Source: an uncultured Flavobacteriales bacterium
Lineage (GTDB): Bacteria; Bacteroidota; Bacteroidia; Flavobacteriales_D; Crocinitomicaceae
DNA length: 38,439 bases
Direction: 5' to 3'
Assembly (NCBI GenBank): GCA_903860985.1
Contig: CAIOSO010000124.1
Coordinates: 1-38,439, forward strand
In this document: in pieces, positions 17,872 through 27,262 of the stretch
Layout: each line of letters begins with the position of its first letter
Position numbering within the stretch: position 1 is the stretch's first letter
Made by a program: the position numbers and the translations under genes
The notes under the pieces: model-generated
Database searches by the model: none
Told to the model about the DNA's origin: nothing
The model's input: the letters and a program-made list of their open reading frames with translations, nothing else

Positions 17872-18333
17872 TTATTCGAAGGAAACCAAAACGGATCCTT
17901 TTTCCACCACATCTCCTTGTTGAATATTGATGGCACTCACAACGCCGATTCCTTCTGCTTTCAGCACGTTTTCCATCTTCATGGCCTCCAAAGACAAGAT
18001 TGGATCTCCCGGTTGAATCGCTTGACCCAATTCAATGTGAATGCTTGTAACGCGTCCAGGCATCGGTGCCGCTAACTCTTTCAACTTGCGGATTTTTGGC
18101 TTATCGAAGCCCAAAGAAGCGATGATTTCATCCAATTCTCCTTTGCGTTTCACCTGAAACACGCGGTGATTAATCTTAACCATTAATGCACGATTTTCCG
18201 AATCATCCTTCATTATTTCTCCATGAAAAACCACACCATTATGGGTGATGTCAAAAAAGCGATGATCATGCCAAGTAATTGCTGCTCCGCCTGCCGTTGC
18301 GACATCTTTTCCGTCAAAAATCCAATTATTCAT
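17872..18333 (-). CDS. Biotin carboxyl carrier protein of an acyl-CoA carboxylase
   Basis: The C-terminal biotinyl domain (residues about 85-153) has APMPGRVTSIHIELGQAI and the attachment motif EAMKMEN; the biotinylated Lys is residue 119. The N-terminal half (VFHGEIMKDDSENRALMVKI) resembles the BT/linker part next to the biotinyl domain in stand-alone carriers of propionyl-CoA or oxaloacetate decarboxylase-type enzymes. The 30-base APMPG-first arrangement and length (153) differ from AccB of fatty-acid synthesis, which has a proline/alanine-rich linker. It would shuttle carboxybiotin between a biotin carboxylase (not in the window) and a carboxyltransferase such as 4410-5951. It lies 3 bases after ileS, probably as its last operon member. 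Confidence 0.9.
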   Translation of the reverse strand: MNNWIFDGKDVATAGGAAITWHDHRFFDITHNGVVFHGEIMKDDSENRALMVKINHRVFQVKRKGELDEIIASLGFDKPKIRKLKELAAPMPGRVTSIHIELGQAIQPGDPILSLEAMKMENVLKAEGIGVVSAINIQQGDVVEKGSVLVSFE

Positions 18334-18336
18334 GGC

Positions 18337-21300
18337 TTAGTTTGATTTAGTTATGTTAAAAACGGTATCTCCTTCCGCTTCAATTGCTTCTTGTTGTCCT
18401 TCCGCTAGCGTAGTAAATTGTATGCTATTCGCTAGGACTTCCGTACAAATATACTGTTCAAATTGTTTGATTGCATCGGTGATCACATCCGTTGTTTGAA
18501 TTTGAACGACAATGCGATCCGTTACTTCAAATCCTGAATCTTTTCGCATATTTTGAATACGGTTCACCACTTCACGTGCAAGGCCTTCTGCTTTTAATTC
18601 AGGGCTTAAGGTAATGTCTAATGCAACGGTGATTCCACCTTCGCTTGCCACTAACCAACCTGGAATGTCCTGCGCATTGATTTCAAAATCTGCCATTTCT
18701 AATTCAATGGTCGTTCCATCAATTTCGCCTGTCCAGCCGGCATTTTGTTCTACTGAAGCAATGTCTTCTTGCGTAAAGTTTGACACAATTCCAGCAATAG
18801 ACTTCATTTGCTTACCATATTTTGGTCCGATGGTTTTGAAATTTGGTTTGATGCTTTTCACAAGCATTCCTGCTCCATCCGTCAATAATTCTAGTTCTTT
18901 CACATTCACTTCGGAAAGAATAAGGTCTTTGACATGCATTAAATGTTCCGCTACTTCCTGATTCAATACAGGAATCATGATTTTTTGCAGTGGCTGACGA
19001 ACACGTAACATGTGTTTTTTACGTAAGCCAAGTACGAGTGAGCAAGACTTTTGTGCCAATTCCATTTGACTTTCTAAAGACTTGTCGATGAAGTGCTGAT
19101 TCACTTTCGGGAACAGCGCTAAATGCACTGATTCCTCCTGATGTTTTCCAGAAACCGCATTCAAATCTTGGAACAACTGATCCATAAAGAAGGGAGCAAT
19201 TGGTGACGCAAGGATGGAAACCGTTTCCAAACACGTGTACAAAGTTTGATACGCTGCCAATTTATCACTCGGATCGTCATTTTTCCAAAAACGGCGACGA
19301 CACAAGCGAACGTACCAATTGGACAATTGTTCGGTCACAAAGTCCTGAATGGCGCGACCAGCTTTTGTTGGCTCGTATTCGTTGTACGCTGCGTCCACAT
19401 CCGCGATTAAGGAATGTAGTTTTGAAAGCACCCATCGATCAATTTCTGGACGATCTTCCAAAGCGATATCAGCAGCGGAGTAATCAAATTCATCCAAATT
19501 CGCATACAATGCAAAGAAAGAATAGGTGTTGTAAAGTGTTCCAAAGAATTTACGTTGAACTTCGGTAATTCCTTCAAGGTCGAATTTCAAGTTGTCCCAC
19601 GGTTGTGCATTGGTAATCATGTACCAGCGAGTCGCATCCGGACCATATTTCTCCAAGGTGCTGAATGGGTCAATGCCATTTCCTAAACGTTTAGACATTT
19701 TCTGTCCGTTTTTGTCCAGTACTAATCCATTGGAAACCACATTTTTGTACGCAACTGAATCAAATACCATGGTAGAAATCGCATGCAAGGTATAGAACCA
19801 ACCGCGTGTTTGATCCACTCCCTCCGCAATGAAATCGGCTGGATATCCAGTTCGATTTTCGATGAGTTCTTTGTTTTCAAACGGATAATGCCATTGTGCA
19901 TACGGCATCGAACCGGAGTCGAACCACACGTCGATGAGATCCGCTTCTCGTTTCATTGCTTTTCCCGATGGAGAAACTAAAATGACCGCATCCACTTTGT
20001 GTTTGTGTAAATCGATTTGCGCATAATTTTCTGCGGACATATTTCCCGTTTCAAACTCAGCATAAGGATTTGACTGCATGAATCCAGCCGCAATAGACTT
20101 TTCACATTCTGCTTTCAATTGCTCCACCGATTCGATGCAAATACGCTCATCTCCTTCTTCTGTTGACCAAATTGGGATAGGAATTCCCCAATACCTTGAG
20201 CGCGACAAATTCCAATCGTTTGCATTCTCTAGCCATTTTCCGAAGCGACCAGTTCCGGTAGATTCCGGTTTCCATTGGATGGTATTGTTCAACTCCACCA
20301 TGCGGTCTTTTTTGTCCGTCACACGGATGAACCAAGAATCCAATGGATAATACAAAACAGGTTTGTCTGTTCTCCAACAATGTGGATAGTTATGCTCGTA
20401 TTTTTCGACTTTAAAAGCCTTGTTTTCTTCTTTTAGTTTGATGGCAATTTGCACATCTACTGAACGTTCTGGCTCTTCTCCTTCGTTGTAGTATTCATTC
20501 TTCACATACATTCCGGCGAATTCACCCAACTCTGGACGAAAACGACCTTGTAAATCGACTAATGGTACTAAGTTTCCACGGTCATCGTGAACCAGCATCG
20601 CAGGAACTCCAGCATCCGCTGCAACTTTCGCATCATCCGCACCAAAGGTTGGCGCAGTATGAACGATTCCTGTTCCGTCTTCTGTCGTCACGAAATCACC
20701 TGGAATCACCACAAATGCTTTTTCAGGATGTTCCGCTGGTAAGGCATAAGGCAATAATTGCTCGTAGGTATTTCCCAGCAAATCCTTTCCATGACAGCTT
20801 CCTAAAACAACGAAAGGAATCACTTTTGCTCCGGCTTCGTAGCTTGATAAATCTGCGATAGCCTCTTTCGGTTCAAATCCTTTACTGAACTGATATCCAA
20901 TTAAATTCTTTGCGAGAATAACGGTAATCGGTTCGTATGTATATTGGTTGTATGTTGCAACCATTGCGTATTCAATGTTTGGTCCAACAGTCAGTGCTGT
21001 GTTTGAAGGCAGCGTCCAAGGAGTGGTTGTCCAAGCTAGAAAATGAATGTCCTTCGTGTGTGCACTTAGCTCATCACTTACTTGAAAAGTAGCCGCAAGC
21101 GTTGCAGGATTGTTCGCTTTGAACATGGCGACTACTGTCGTGTCTTTCACATCCTTGTAGCAACCAGGTTGATTCAATTCGTGTGAAGAAAGTCCGGTTC
21201 CCGCTTTTGGTGAGTAAGGTTGGATGGTGTATCCTTTGTAAATCAAATTTTTCTGGTACAATTGAGACAACAACCACCAAACGGATTCCATGTATTTTGG

Positions 21301-21765
21301 TTCGTAGGTGATGTATGGATTTTCCATGTCCACCCAATACCCCATTTTCACGGTGAGGTCATTCCAGATATCGGTGTAACGCATGACTGCTTTTCGACAG
21401 GCATCGTTATACTCATCGATACTGATTTTCGTTCCGATGTCTTCTTTGGTAATTCCAAGTTCTTTTTCCACGCCAAGTTCAACCGGTAAACCGTGGGTAT
21501 CCCAACCAGCTTTACGTTTGACTTGTTTTCCTTTCAAGGTTTGATAGCGACAGAAAATATCTTTAATCGCTCGTCCCATCACGTGGTGAATGCCCGGCAA
21601 TCCATTCGCCGAAGGAGGTCCTTCAAAGAACACATAGGAATCATTCCCCTCTCTTGTGGAAATAGATTTTTCGAAAATGGAATCATTTTGCCATTTTTCT
21701 AAAACCGATTGAGCCACGTTGGGCAAATTTAATCCGTTGTATTCCGGATATTTTGAGCGCATCAT
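18337..21765 (-). CDS. ileS: Isoleucyl-tRNA synthetase
   Basis: A 1142-residue class I synthetase charging tRNA-Ile. The HIGH motif appears as GLPGIHHVMG (residues 55-64), and KMSKRLGNGIDP has its first Lys at residue 689. The CP1 editing domain contains LAWTTTPWTLPSNTALTVGP and DDRGNLVPLVDLQGRFRPEL. The anticodon-binding part follows (RPEIDRWVLSKLHSLI, SNWYVRLCRRRFWKND). The long C-terminal region and GxHHVM form resemble the eukaryote-like type II IleRS, known to be less sensitive to mupirocin; this subtype call is from recalled motif patterns. Two adjacent ATGs (21765, 21762) are possible starts. The biotin carrier follows directly. Confidence 0.96.
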   Translation of the reverse strand: MMRSKYPEYNGLNLPNVAQSVLEKWQNDSIFEKSISTREGNDSYVFFEGPPSANGLPGIHHVMGRAIKDIFCRYQTLKGKQVKRKAGWDTHGLPVELGVEKELGITKEDIGTKISIDEYNDACRKAVMRYTDIWNDLTVKMGYWVDMENPYITYEPKYMESVWWLLSQLYQKNLIYKGYTIQPYSPKAGTGLSSHELNQPGCYKDVKDTTVVAMFKANNPATLAATFQVSDELSAHTKDIHFLAWTTTPWTLPSNTALTVGPNIEYAMVATYNQYTYEPITVILAKNLIGYQFSKGFEPKEAIADLSSYEAGAKVIPFVVLGSCHGKDLLGNTYEQLLPYALPAEHPEKAFVVIPGDFVTTEDGTGIVHTAPTFGADDAKVAADAGVPAMLVHDDRGNLVPLVDLQGRFRPELGEFAGMYVKNEYYNEGEEPERSVDVQIAIKLKEENKAFKVEKYEHNYPHCWRTDKPVLYYPLDSWFIRVTDKKDRMVELNNTIQWKPESTGTGRFGKWLENANDWNLSRSRYWGIPIPIWSTEEGDERICIESVEQLKAECEKSIAAGFMQSNPYAEFETGNMSAENYAQIDLHKHKVDAVILVSPSGKAMKREADLIDVWFDSGSMPYAQWHYPFENKELIENRTGYPADFIAEGVDQTRGWFYTLHAISTMVFDSVAYKNVVSNGLVLDKNGQKMSKRLGNGIDPFSTLEKYGPDATRWYMITNAQPWDNLKFDLEGITEVQRKFFGTLYNTYSFFALYANLDEFDYSAADIALEDRPEIDRWVLSKLHSLIADVDAAYNEYEPTKAGRAIQDFVTEQLSNWYVRLCRRRFWKNDDPSDKLAAYQTLYTCLETVSILASPIAPFFMDQLFQDLNAVSGKHQEESVHLALFPKVNQHFIDKSLESQMELAQKSCSLVLGLRKKHMLRVRQPLQKIMIPVLNQEVAEHLMHVKDLILSEVNVKELELLTDGAGMLVKSIKPNFKTIGPKYGKQMKSIAGIVSNFTQEDIASVEQNAGWTGEIDGTTIELEMADFEINAQDIPGWLVASEGGITVALDITLSPELKAEGLAREVVNRIQNMRKDSGFEVTDRIVVQIQTTDVITDAIKQFEQYICTEVLANSIQFTTLAEGQQEAIEAEGDTVFNITKSN

Positions 21766-21784
21766 TCTTGAACTTTTAAGATTG

Positions 21785-21815
21785 CGAATTTACGATAAAT
21801 GGAGCAAAGGAGCAA
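21785..21815 (-). promoter_or_regulatory. Candidate ileS promoter (imperfect)
   Basis: The minus strand has TTG at 21815-21813, a 20-base spacer, then TAAATTCG at 21792-21785, one mismatch from TAnnTTTG. It sits about 20 bases before the ileS start. Plausible but not exact. Confidence 0.3.
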
Positions 21816-21899
21816 GGTGGAAATGGAACGGAAAGGAGGAACCTATTTTATGCAATGTGCATGGAATTCAAGTTCGTTTTATTTACGTTTTGAAAAGCT

Positions 21900-21907
21900 T
21901 ATATTTG
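21900..21907 (+). promoter_or_regulatory. -7 promoter box for the type B adhesin operon
   Basis: TATATTTG matches TAnnTTTG exactly. It lies 25 bases before the chosen ATG at 21933 and 10 before the alternative at 21918. No TTG stands 17-23 bases upstream. Confidence 0.45.
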
Positions 21908-21932
21908 TTTAAACCAAATGCTGAATTCCGCA

Positions 21933-24900
21933 ATGAAAAAACGACTACTTCTATGCCTTGGCCTATTCGGATTTTTTTCGCTTTTCGCTCAAGAGAAGAA
22001 CGGAAATAATTGGACTGTATCCTATCAAAAAGCACGTGTTTTTATCGAAAACAAAGGGCAGTTTGATGAATTTGCAACAAATGAAACCGGGAAAATACTT
22101 TACGGTGTCGACTTCGGTTCCACACGCATTTTCTTTGGGAAAAGCGGAATAAACTATTCGTTTTTAGAAGCGATTAAAGTCCCGAAAGCGGAGCGCGATG
22201 CGTTGAGGGCTTCCTTGGCACAGGTTCCAAAGCAATACAAAGAGCAAGAGCGAATCGTTGGAAAGTTCAAGTTCAAAAGCGACGAAGTATCCATGCGCTA
22301 TGTCAACGCCAATAGAAAAGTAAAATTATCCGGACTCAAACCAAGGACCGATGATCACAATTATTCAGTTCAATTAGCAGATGGTAGCTATGAAGCCATT
22401 TCACATGCAAAGGCTTATGACGAGCTCATTTATGAGAACATTTATCCACTGATTGATTTAAAATTTACCGTTCATCCTCAAATTGGATTGAAATATGTGT
22501 TCATTGTGCATCCCGGAGGAAATCCAGCGGATATTGAAATGGAATACGATCGTAACGTGCAGGTTCTTCAAGGAGAAATTCATATTCCAACAGCCTTTGG
22601 AGACATCATTGACCATGCACCGTATTCCTTTCAAGGCACGAACGAAACCGAGTTATCCAGTTCGTTTAGCGTGCAACAAAAAACCGTCAAATTTGAAGTA
22701 GAAGCATACCAAAAATCAACAGATTTATTCATTGACCCGTGGATCCAAACACCAGTTTTTGCGACGAATTGGGATGTTGTATGGGAATGTGATCGGGATG
22801 GCGCAGGTAACGTGTATGCACTCGGTGGAATCATGCCCATGCAAATTTTAAAATACAATGCAGCCGGAACCTTGCAATGGACCTACAACACACCATACGA
22901 CACCTCCAATGTGTGGTTAGGAACATTTGCTGTCGACAACGTGGGGAATTCCTATGTAACGGCAGGATCGGTCGCACAAATTCAGAAAGTGAGCCCAACG
23001 GGTGCGCTTCTCTTAAATAATGCAAGTCCGGGCGGAATACTTTCCAGCTCCGAATTTTGGACCATCGCCTTTAACTGTGACGAAACCAGTTTGGTGATTG
23101 GAGGAACAGGAGGTGCGCTGTTGCAATTGGACGCCGTCATTTACAATGTCAATACCTCCACCCTGAATATTACGAATCAACAGTTTGTTTCCAATGGACC
23201 AACCGTTAGTATTCCACCAAATTTGGAAGAGGTTAGAGCAATCACATCAGCTAAAAACGGAAAATACTACTTCATGACCCAGGACACCATGGGTTATGTG
23301 AACGACAATTTTACGCTTTGCCCTACTGGAACAACAAGTTTTTTCAAAATGAATCACGGTGCAGATTGGGGATATAAACTGGAGAATTACCGTTATGACA
23401 ATTCGGGGATTTGTGCTCTTGCCACGGATCAGTATCATTTGTATGTCAACCGCGGAAACAAAATTGAAAAACGCAGCTTACAAGACTGTTCTTTTCTTCA
23501 AGATAACACCATTCCTGGGGGACAATATAGTTCCGTCTTTTTAGGCGGTCATACGGTCGGGAATTCAGGAATTGCGATTGACCAATGTGGGAACATTTAC
23601 GTTGGATCTACGACTGGGGTCGTGAAGTACGACCAGCTTTTGATTCAACAAGCATTTTATCCAACCACTTTCGCGGTATACGATGTAGAAATAAACACGA
23701 ACGGCGAAATAATTGCAGTCGGGGGAACTGGCACTTCTACCGCTGGAACACGGAGTGGGGCCGTTCGCTCCATCGCTGTCGGTGCTTGTGCGCCCATTGC
23801 TATCACATGCTGTGATGCAACGATTTGTCAACCAAGTTCGGTGTGTATTACAGACGCTCCAATCACCTTAACCGCTGGTACTGCTGGTGGAACCTGGTCT
23901 GGCGCTGGCGTCAATGCAAGTGGGGTATTCAATCCGAGTTCCGCGGGAATCGGAGTTCAAACGATTGTTTACACACTACCATGTGGTGCTGATTCGATTC
24001 AAATCACGGTGAGTCCATGCGCTGGTTTGCAAGTTTGTTTGGAATCGAATGGTCAATTCACCGTCAATGGTGGTGTAGGACCTTATACTTGGACGAACTA
24101 TGTTCCCGCAACAAATACACCTATTACGAATCAAACGGAATGTCAAAATTGTGGCTATACTTGGTTTTTTGGACAATGTTTAAATGGATTTACCCCCGTA
24201 ACTGCATGTAGTTCTCCTGCAGCTTATGTGAGTTTTGCCACCGGAACGACGGTTACTCCTCCCGCTGGATCAACACAATTTCAAGTGACTGATAATGCAG
24301 GAACTGTTTACACCTTCACTGCTGCAAACCTTGTTCCGTGTACAACCGCACCGTGTACTTCTTTAACGGTGAACGCTAGTACCGTGACGAATGTCTCATG
24401 TTTTGGTGGAAGCAACGGAGCAATTACTGTAAATGCCAGTGGCGGAATCGCACCTTACTCCTATTCTTGGACGCCCAACATTGGGAATGGAGCGACCGTA
24501 AACAATTTACCTGCGGGAACGTATTCGGTATCCATTTTGGACGTGAACAATTGTCCTGGAAGTTTAAGCATCACTATTACGCAACCATCAGTACCACTTT
24601 CTGTTACGACAAGCTCAACCAGCACATTATGTGGTACAGCGAACGGATCAATAACAGCGAATGGAATTGGCGGAACCGCTCCATATAGCTATTTGTGGAC
24701 ACCCGGAAATGGGAACACTGCAACTGTTTCAAATTTAGCAGCTGGAGTCTATTCGTTGGTGATTACCGATGCAAATGGATGTTCGAGCAATGGAACTGCG
24801 ACCGTGAGTAATTCGAACGGTCCGACAGTCAATTGTACCGTGTCGAATATTTCCTGTTTTGGCGGTACAAACGGTGCAGCGATGGCACAAGTTTCAGGAG

Positions 24901-25787
24901 GAACTTCACCTTACACCTATGCTTGGACGCCAAGTGGAGGAACAAATGCCACGGCGAGTAATTTGAGCGCTGGAAGCTATGTCGTACAAGTGACGGACAA
25001 CACCGGTTGCATTGGAACGGCAGGCGTAACGATAACAGAACCATCGCAATTAGTGATCACAGAAACCATTGTTCCTTCTTCATGCACAACGGATAACGGT
25101 TCGGTGTCCGTACTTGTTACAGGTGGCGTGAGTCCGTATACATACACTTGGAATCCCGTAAGCTCGAATGTAAATTCCATTTCAAATCTTGCTCCAGGGA
25201 CAAGTGTTTCACTAATTGTCAGTGATGCCAATGACTGTGGGACATCAGAAACGTATCAAATAAATGGAACGGGATCAATTAACGTAACGGCGAGTCCGAT
25301 TTCTACGTCAATTTTATCGGGACAAAGTGTCGTAATTAATGCCTTTGGTGCAACGAGTTATCAATGGAGTCCCCCGGATGATTTAAGTTGTCCAAGTTGC
25401 GCAACGACAAGTGCTTCACCCTCGGCCACTACACTATATACGGTAACTGGAACGGCACCAAATGGGTGCACAGGTCAAGCCGAGGTGATGATTTACGTTA
25501 CAGAAGTATGCGGTGATATTTACGTGCCTACCGTCTTTTCACCTTCTAGTTTAAACAATGAAAACAAGCAGGCCTGCGTATATGGAAATTGCATCGCGGA
25601 ATTAGACTATTCGATCTACGATCGTTGGGGACAGCGTGTGTTTGAAACCAAAGATCAAAATGCTTGTTGGGATGGAAAATACAAGGGAAAAGAGCTGAAT
25701 GCTGGAGTTTTCGCATACAAGTTAACCATCAAACTTCAGAATGGTGATTTTGTCATTCGTTCTGGGAATATTACTTTATTAAAATAA
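21933..25787 (+). CDS. T9SS-secreted surface protein: DUF7948-like, propeller, four SprB repeats, type B sorting domain
   Basis: From ATG 21933 the protein has 1284 residues. The signal peptide is MKKRLLLCLGLFGFFSLFAQ. A DUF7948-like module follows (VFIENKGQFDEF, GVDFGSTRIFFGKSGINYSF, YENIYPLIDLKFTVHPQIG). Next is a bead-like propeller region with VYALGG, NSYVTAG and IYVGSTTGVVKYD. There are then four SprB repeats (SCFGGSNGAITVNASGG, LCGTANGSITANGIGG, SCFGGTNGAAMAQVSGG, SCTTDNGSVSVLVTGG) and a PKD-like unit. The type B (CHU_C) sorting domain ends it: VPTVFSPSSLNNENK, YSIYDRWGQRVFE, CWDGKYKGKELNAGVFAYKL. The frame can be extended to ATG 21918, but 21933 gives the clean signal peptide. It is exported by T9SS, and the next gene encodes its likely SprF-type partner. 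Confidence 0.92.
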   Translation: MKKRLLLCLGLFGFFSLFAQEKNGNNWTVSYQKARVFIENKGQFDEFATNETGKILYGVDFGSTRIFFGKSGINYSFLEAIKVPKAERDALRASLAQVPKQYKEQERIVGKFKFKSDEVSMRYVNANRKVKLSGLKPRTDDHNYSVQLADGSYEAISHAKAYDELIYENIYPLIDLKFTVHPQIGLKYVFIVHPGGNPADIEMEYDRNVQVLQGEIHIPTAFGDIIDHAPYSFQGTNETELSSSFSVQQKTVKFEVEAYQKSTDLFIDPWIQTPVFATNWDVVWECDRDGAGNVYALGGIMPMQILKYNAAGTLQWTYNTPYDTSNVWLGTFAVDNVGNSYVTAGSVAQIQKVSPTGALLLNNASPGGILSSSEFWTIAFNCDETSLVIGGTGGALLQLDAVIYNVNTSTLNITNQQFVSNGPTVSIPPNLEEVRAITSAKNGKYYFMTQDTMGYVNDNFTLCPTGTTSFFKMNHGADWGYKLENYRYDNSGICALATDQYHLYVNRGNKIEKRSLQDCSFLQDNTIPGGQYSSVFLGGHTVGNSGIAIDQCGNIYVGSTTGVVKYDQLLIQQAFYPTTFAVYDVEINTNGEIIAVGGTGTSTAGTRSGAVRSIAVGACAPIAITCCDATICQPSSVCITDAPITLTAGTAGGTWSGAGVNASGVFNPSSAGIGVQTIVYTLPCGADSIQITVSPCAGLQVCLESNGQFTVNGGVGPYTWTNYVPATNTPITNQTECQNCGYTWFFGQCLNGFTPVTACSSPAAYVSFATGTTVTPPAGSTQFQVTDNAGTVYTFTAANLVPCTTAPCTSLTVNASTVTNVSCFGGSNGAITVNASGGIAPYSYSWTPNIGNGATVNNLPAGTYSVSILDVNNCPGSLSITITQPSVPLSVTTSSTSTLCGTANGSITANGIGGTAPYSYLWTPGNGNTATVSNLAAGVYSLVITDANGCSSNGTATVSNSNGPTVNCTVSNISCFGGTNGAAMAQVSGGTSPYTYAWTPSGGTNATASNLSAGSYVVQVTDNTGCIGTAGVTITEPSQLVITETIVPSSCTTDNGSVSVLVTGGVSPYTYTWNPVSSNVNSISNLAPGTSVSLIVSDANDCGTSETYQINGTGSINVTASPISTSILSGQSVVINAFGATSYQWSPPDDLSCPSCATTSASPSATTLYTVTGTAPNGCTGQAEVMIYVTEVCGDIYVPTVFSPSSLNNENKQACVYGNCIAELDYSIYDRWGQRVFETKDQNACWDGKYKGKELNAGVFAYKLTIKLQNGDFVIRSGNITLLK
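24358..25270 (+). repeat. Four SprB protein repeats in the type B adhesin
   Basis: Units begin with Cys-containing cores near 24398, 24625, 24851 and 25080, about 225 bases apart. Each has a PYSY.W or PYTY.W centre. The period equals that of the larger array at 1-2450, but here WTP/WNP replaces the WSNG core, so the two arrays are separate lineages within the family. Confidence 0.8.
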
Positions 25788-25791
25788 TCCC

Positions 25792-26793
25792 ATGAAGAAA
25801 GCAGTCCTCATTTTAAGCATCGCTTGCAGTCCTTTCGGATTATTAGCGCAAGATTTACACTTTTCACAGGTGGATCAAATTCCTTTGTTGGTTAATCCAG
25901 CTCAAACGGGAAGTGAATCGCAAATTCGAGCGGGAATCAATTACCGCAACCAATGGAAAAGTGTCGCAAGTCCTTTTCAAACGATGGCCGCTGGATTTGA
26001 TGCCCGACTACAAAAAAGCAAACGCAGAAGCGATGGTTTTTTTGCACTTGGATTACAAGTTTACAATGACCAAACAGGCGATTTATCCATTCGAACTTCT
26101 CAAGTTTCCTTGAGTGGAGCTTATCACTTAAATTTTGGGCGGAATTCCACTATCGGACTTGGGATTTATGCTGGATTTGGGCAACGAAGTATCGATGGGA
26201 ACAATGGTCGTTGGGGGAACCAATACAACGGATTGGCTTATGACCCAAGTATATTAAACGGCGAACCACTGCCTACCGCGCAGTTTTCTTTTAAGGATGC
26301 AGGGGCGGGAACTTTATACCGCTATCGAAAAAACAATGCAGGAAGTCAATCTTGGGTGGTACATAGTGCCACAGCTGGACTTGGATTTTTCCATGTGAAT
26401 CGTCCATTTTATTCCTTCTTGGCCAATGAAAATGAACGTTTATGGATGCGTTATACTATTTTTGGCTCAGCAGAGATTTCCATGAAAAACACCAAAACGG
26501 CGTTGGTTCCTCTATTCTTTTACCAACAGCAAAAATCTGCGCTTGAATGCGTGTATGGCGCTTCCTATCGCTATTACCTCAAAGGAAGTCTTTCAGGAAA
26601 ATCCGCTAGTAATAACTTCTTGTCGTTTGGACTATACAATCGATGGAAAGATGCGATGATTGGTAAAGTGGGCTTTCAAATGAATCAATACCAATTGAAT
26701 TTATCCTATGATTTCACCATTTCTGGTTTATCCGATTTAGCGAAAACGCAGGGGGCATTTGAGTTATCTTTTTGCTACTTATTCGGTAAATAA
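25792..26793 (+). CDS. PorP/SprF family T9SS outer-membrane protein
   Basis: The 333-residue protein has signal peptide MKKAVLILSIACSPFGLLAQ and the family opening DLHFSQVDQIPLLVNPAQTG, then GINYRNQWKSVASPFQTMAAGFDA. Alternating beta strands of an outer-membrane barrel follow (GFFALGLQVYNDQTGDLSIR, GAYHLNFGRNSTIGLGIYAG), ending in FELSFCYLFGK. Members of the PorP/SprF family (TIGR03519-like) assist secretion of a partner cargo. In gliding flavobacteria SprF is required for SprB, and cargo with type B sorting domains generally needs a cognate SprF-like protein. The gene begins 4 bases after the adhesin stop, so this pair is very likely cargo plus dedicated partner. There are several paralogues in most genomes, so it need not be PorP of the core system. 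Confidence 0.92.
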   Translation: MKKAVLILSIACSPFGLLAQDLHFSQVDQIPLLVNPAQTGSESQIRAGINYRNQWKSVASPFQTMAAGFDARLQKSKRRSDGFFALGLQVYNDQTGDLSIRTSQVSLSGAYHLNFGRNSTIGLGIYAGFGQRSIDGNNGRWGNQYNGLAYDPSILNGEPLPTAQFSFKDAGAGTLYRYRKNNAGSQSWVVHSATAGLGFFHVNRPFYSFLANENERLWMRYTIFGSAEISMKNTKTALVPLFFYQQQKSALECVYGASYRYYLKGSLSGKSASNNFLSFGLYNRWKDAMIGKVGFQMNQYQLNLSYDFTISGLSDLAKTQGAFELSFCYLFGK

Positions 26794-26797
26794 ACCC

Positions 26798-27244
26798 ATG
26801 TTAAAATCCACTGTCCACGAAGCCCTGACCGATGTACTTATCCAAAAGCACGAAGAGTTAAATGCCATCCGTTTAGAAGCATCTGATGGAAAATCAAACG
26901 ATGCAAAAAGTTCAGCGGGAGACAAACATGAAGTTGGTGTTGCCATGGTTCAATTGGAACAAGAAAAACTTGGGAAACAAATCCAGATCATCGAAGAACA
27001 ACTCACTTTATTGTCTCGAATCGATTCCTCAAAAAAACACCTGAAAGTTAGTTTGGGTTCATTGGTTCATTGTGAAGATCAATGGTATTATTTTTCGATC
27101 GGGCACGGTCTTTTACATGTCGAAGATCAAGCGGTGTTTTGTTTGAATCCACAAGCGCCATTAGGAACGGCACTTCTCGGTAAGTCTGCGAAGGACGAGG
27201 TCAGCTTTCAAGGAAGAAAAATGGTCATTCAATCCATATTTTAG
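26798..27244 (+). CDS. GreA/GreB-like short protein
   Basis: A 148-residue protein that starts at ATG 26798, 4 bases after the PorP/SprF stop. An in-frame ATG at 26759 lies inside the preceding gene and is rejected. The N-terminal half is charged and helical (MLKSTVHEALTDVLIQKHEELNAI), with the family marker SSAGDKHEVGVAMVQLEQEKLGKQIQI. The C-terminal half (about 85-148) resembles the FKBP-like domain of GreA/GreB transcript cleavage factors: SLGSLVHCEDQWYYFSIG and PLGTALLGKSAKDEVSFQGR. Homologues in Bacteroidota are, as I recall, often labelled '3-oxoacyl-ACP synthase' in databases, which the sequence does not support. It probably binds RNA polymerase, but the coiled-coil tip is shorter than GreA, so cleavage activity is unproven. 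Confidence 0.8.
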   Translation: MLKSTVHEALTDVLIQKHEELNAIRLEASDGKSNDAKSSAGDKHEVGVAMVQLEQEKLGKQIQIIEEQLTLLSRIDSSKKHLKVSLGSLVHCEDQWYYFSIGHGLLHVEDQAVFCLNPQAPLGTALLGKSAKDEVSFQGRKMVIQSIF

Positions 27245-27246
27245 GC

Positions 27247-27254
27247 TAATTTTG
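27247..27254 (+). promoter_or_regulatory. -7 promoter box for the flavoprotein gene
   Basis: TAATTTTG matches TAnnTTTG exactly, 3 bases after the stop of the GreA-like gene and 8 bases before ATG 27263. The flavoprotein may therefore be transcribed separately from the adhesin operon. Confidence 0.4.
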
Positions 27255-27262
27255 CCCATCAT

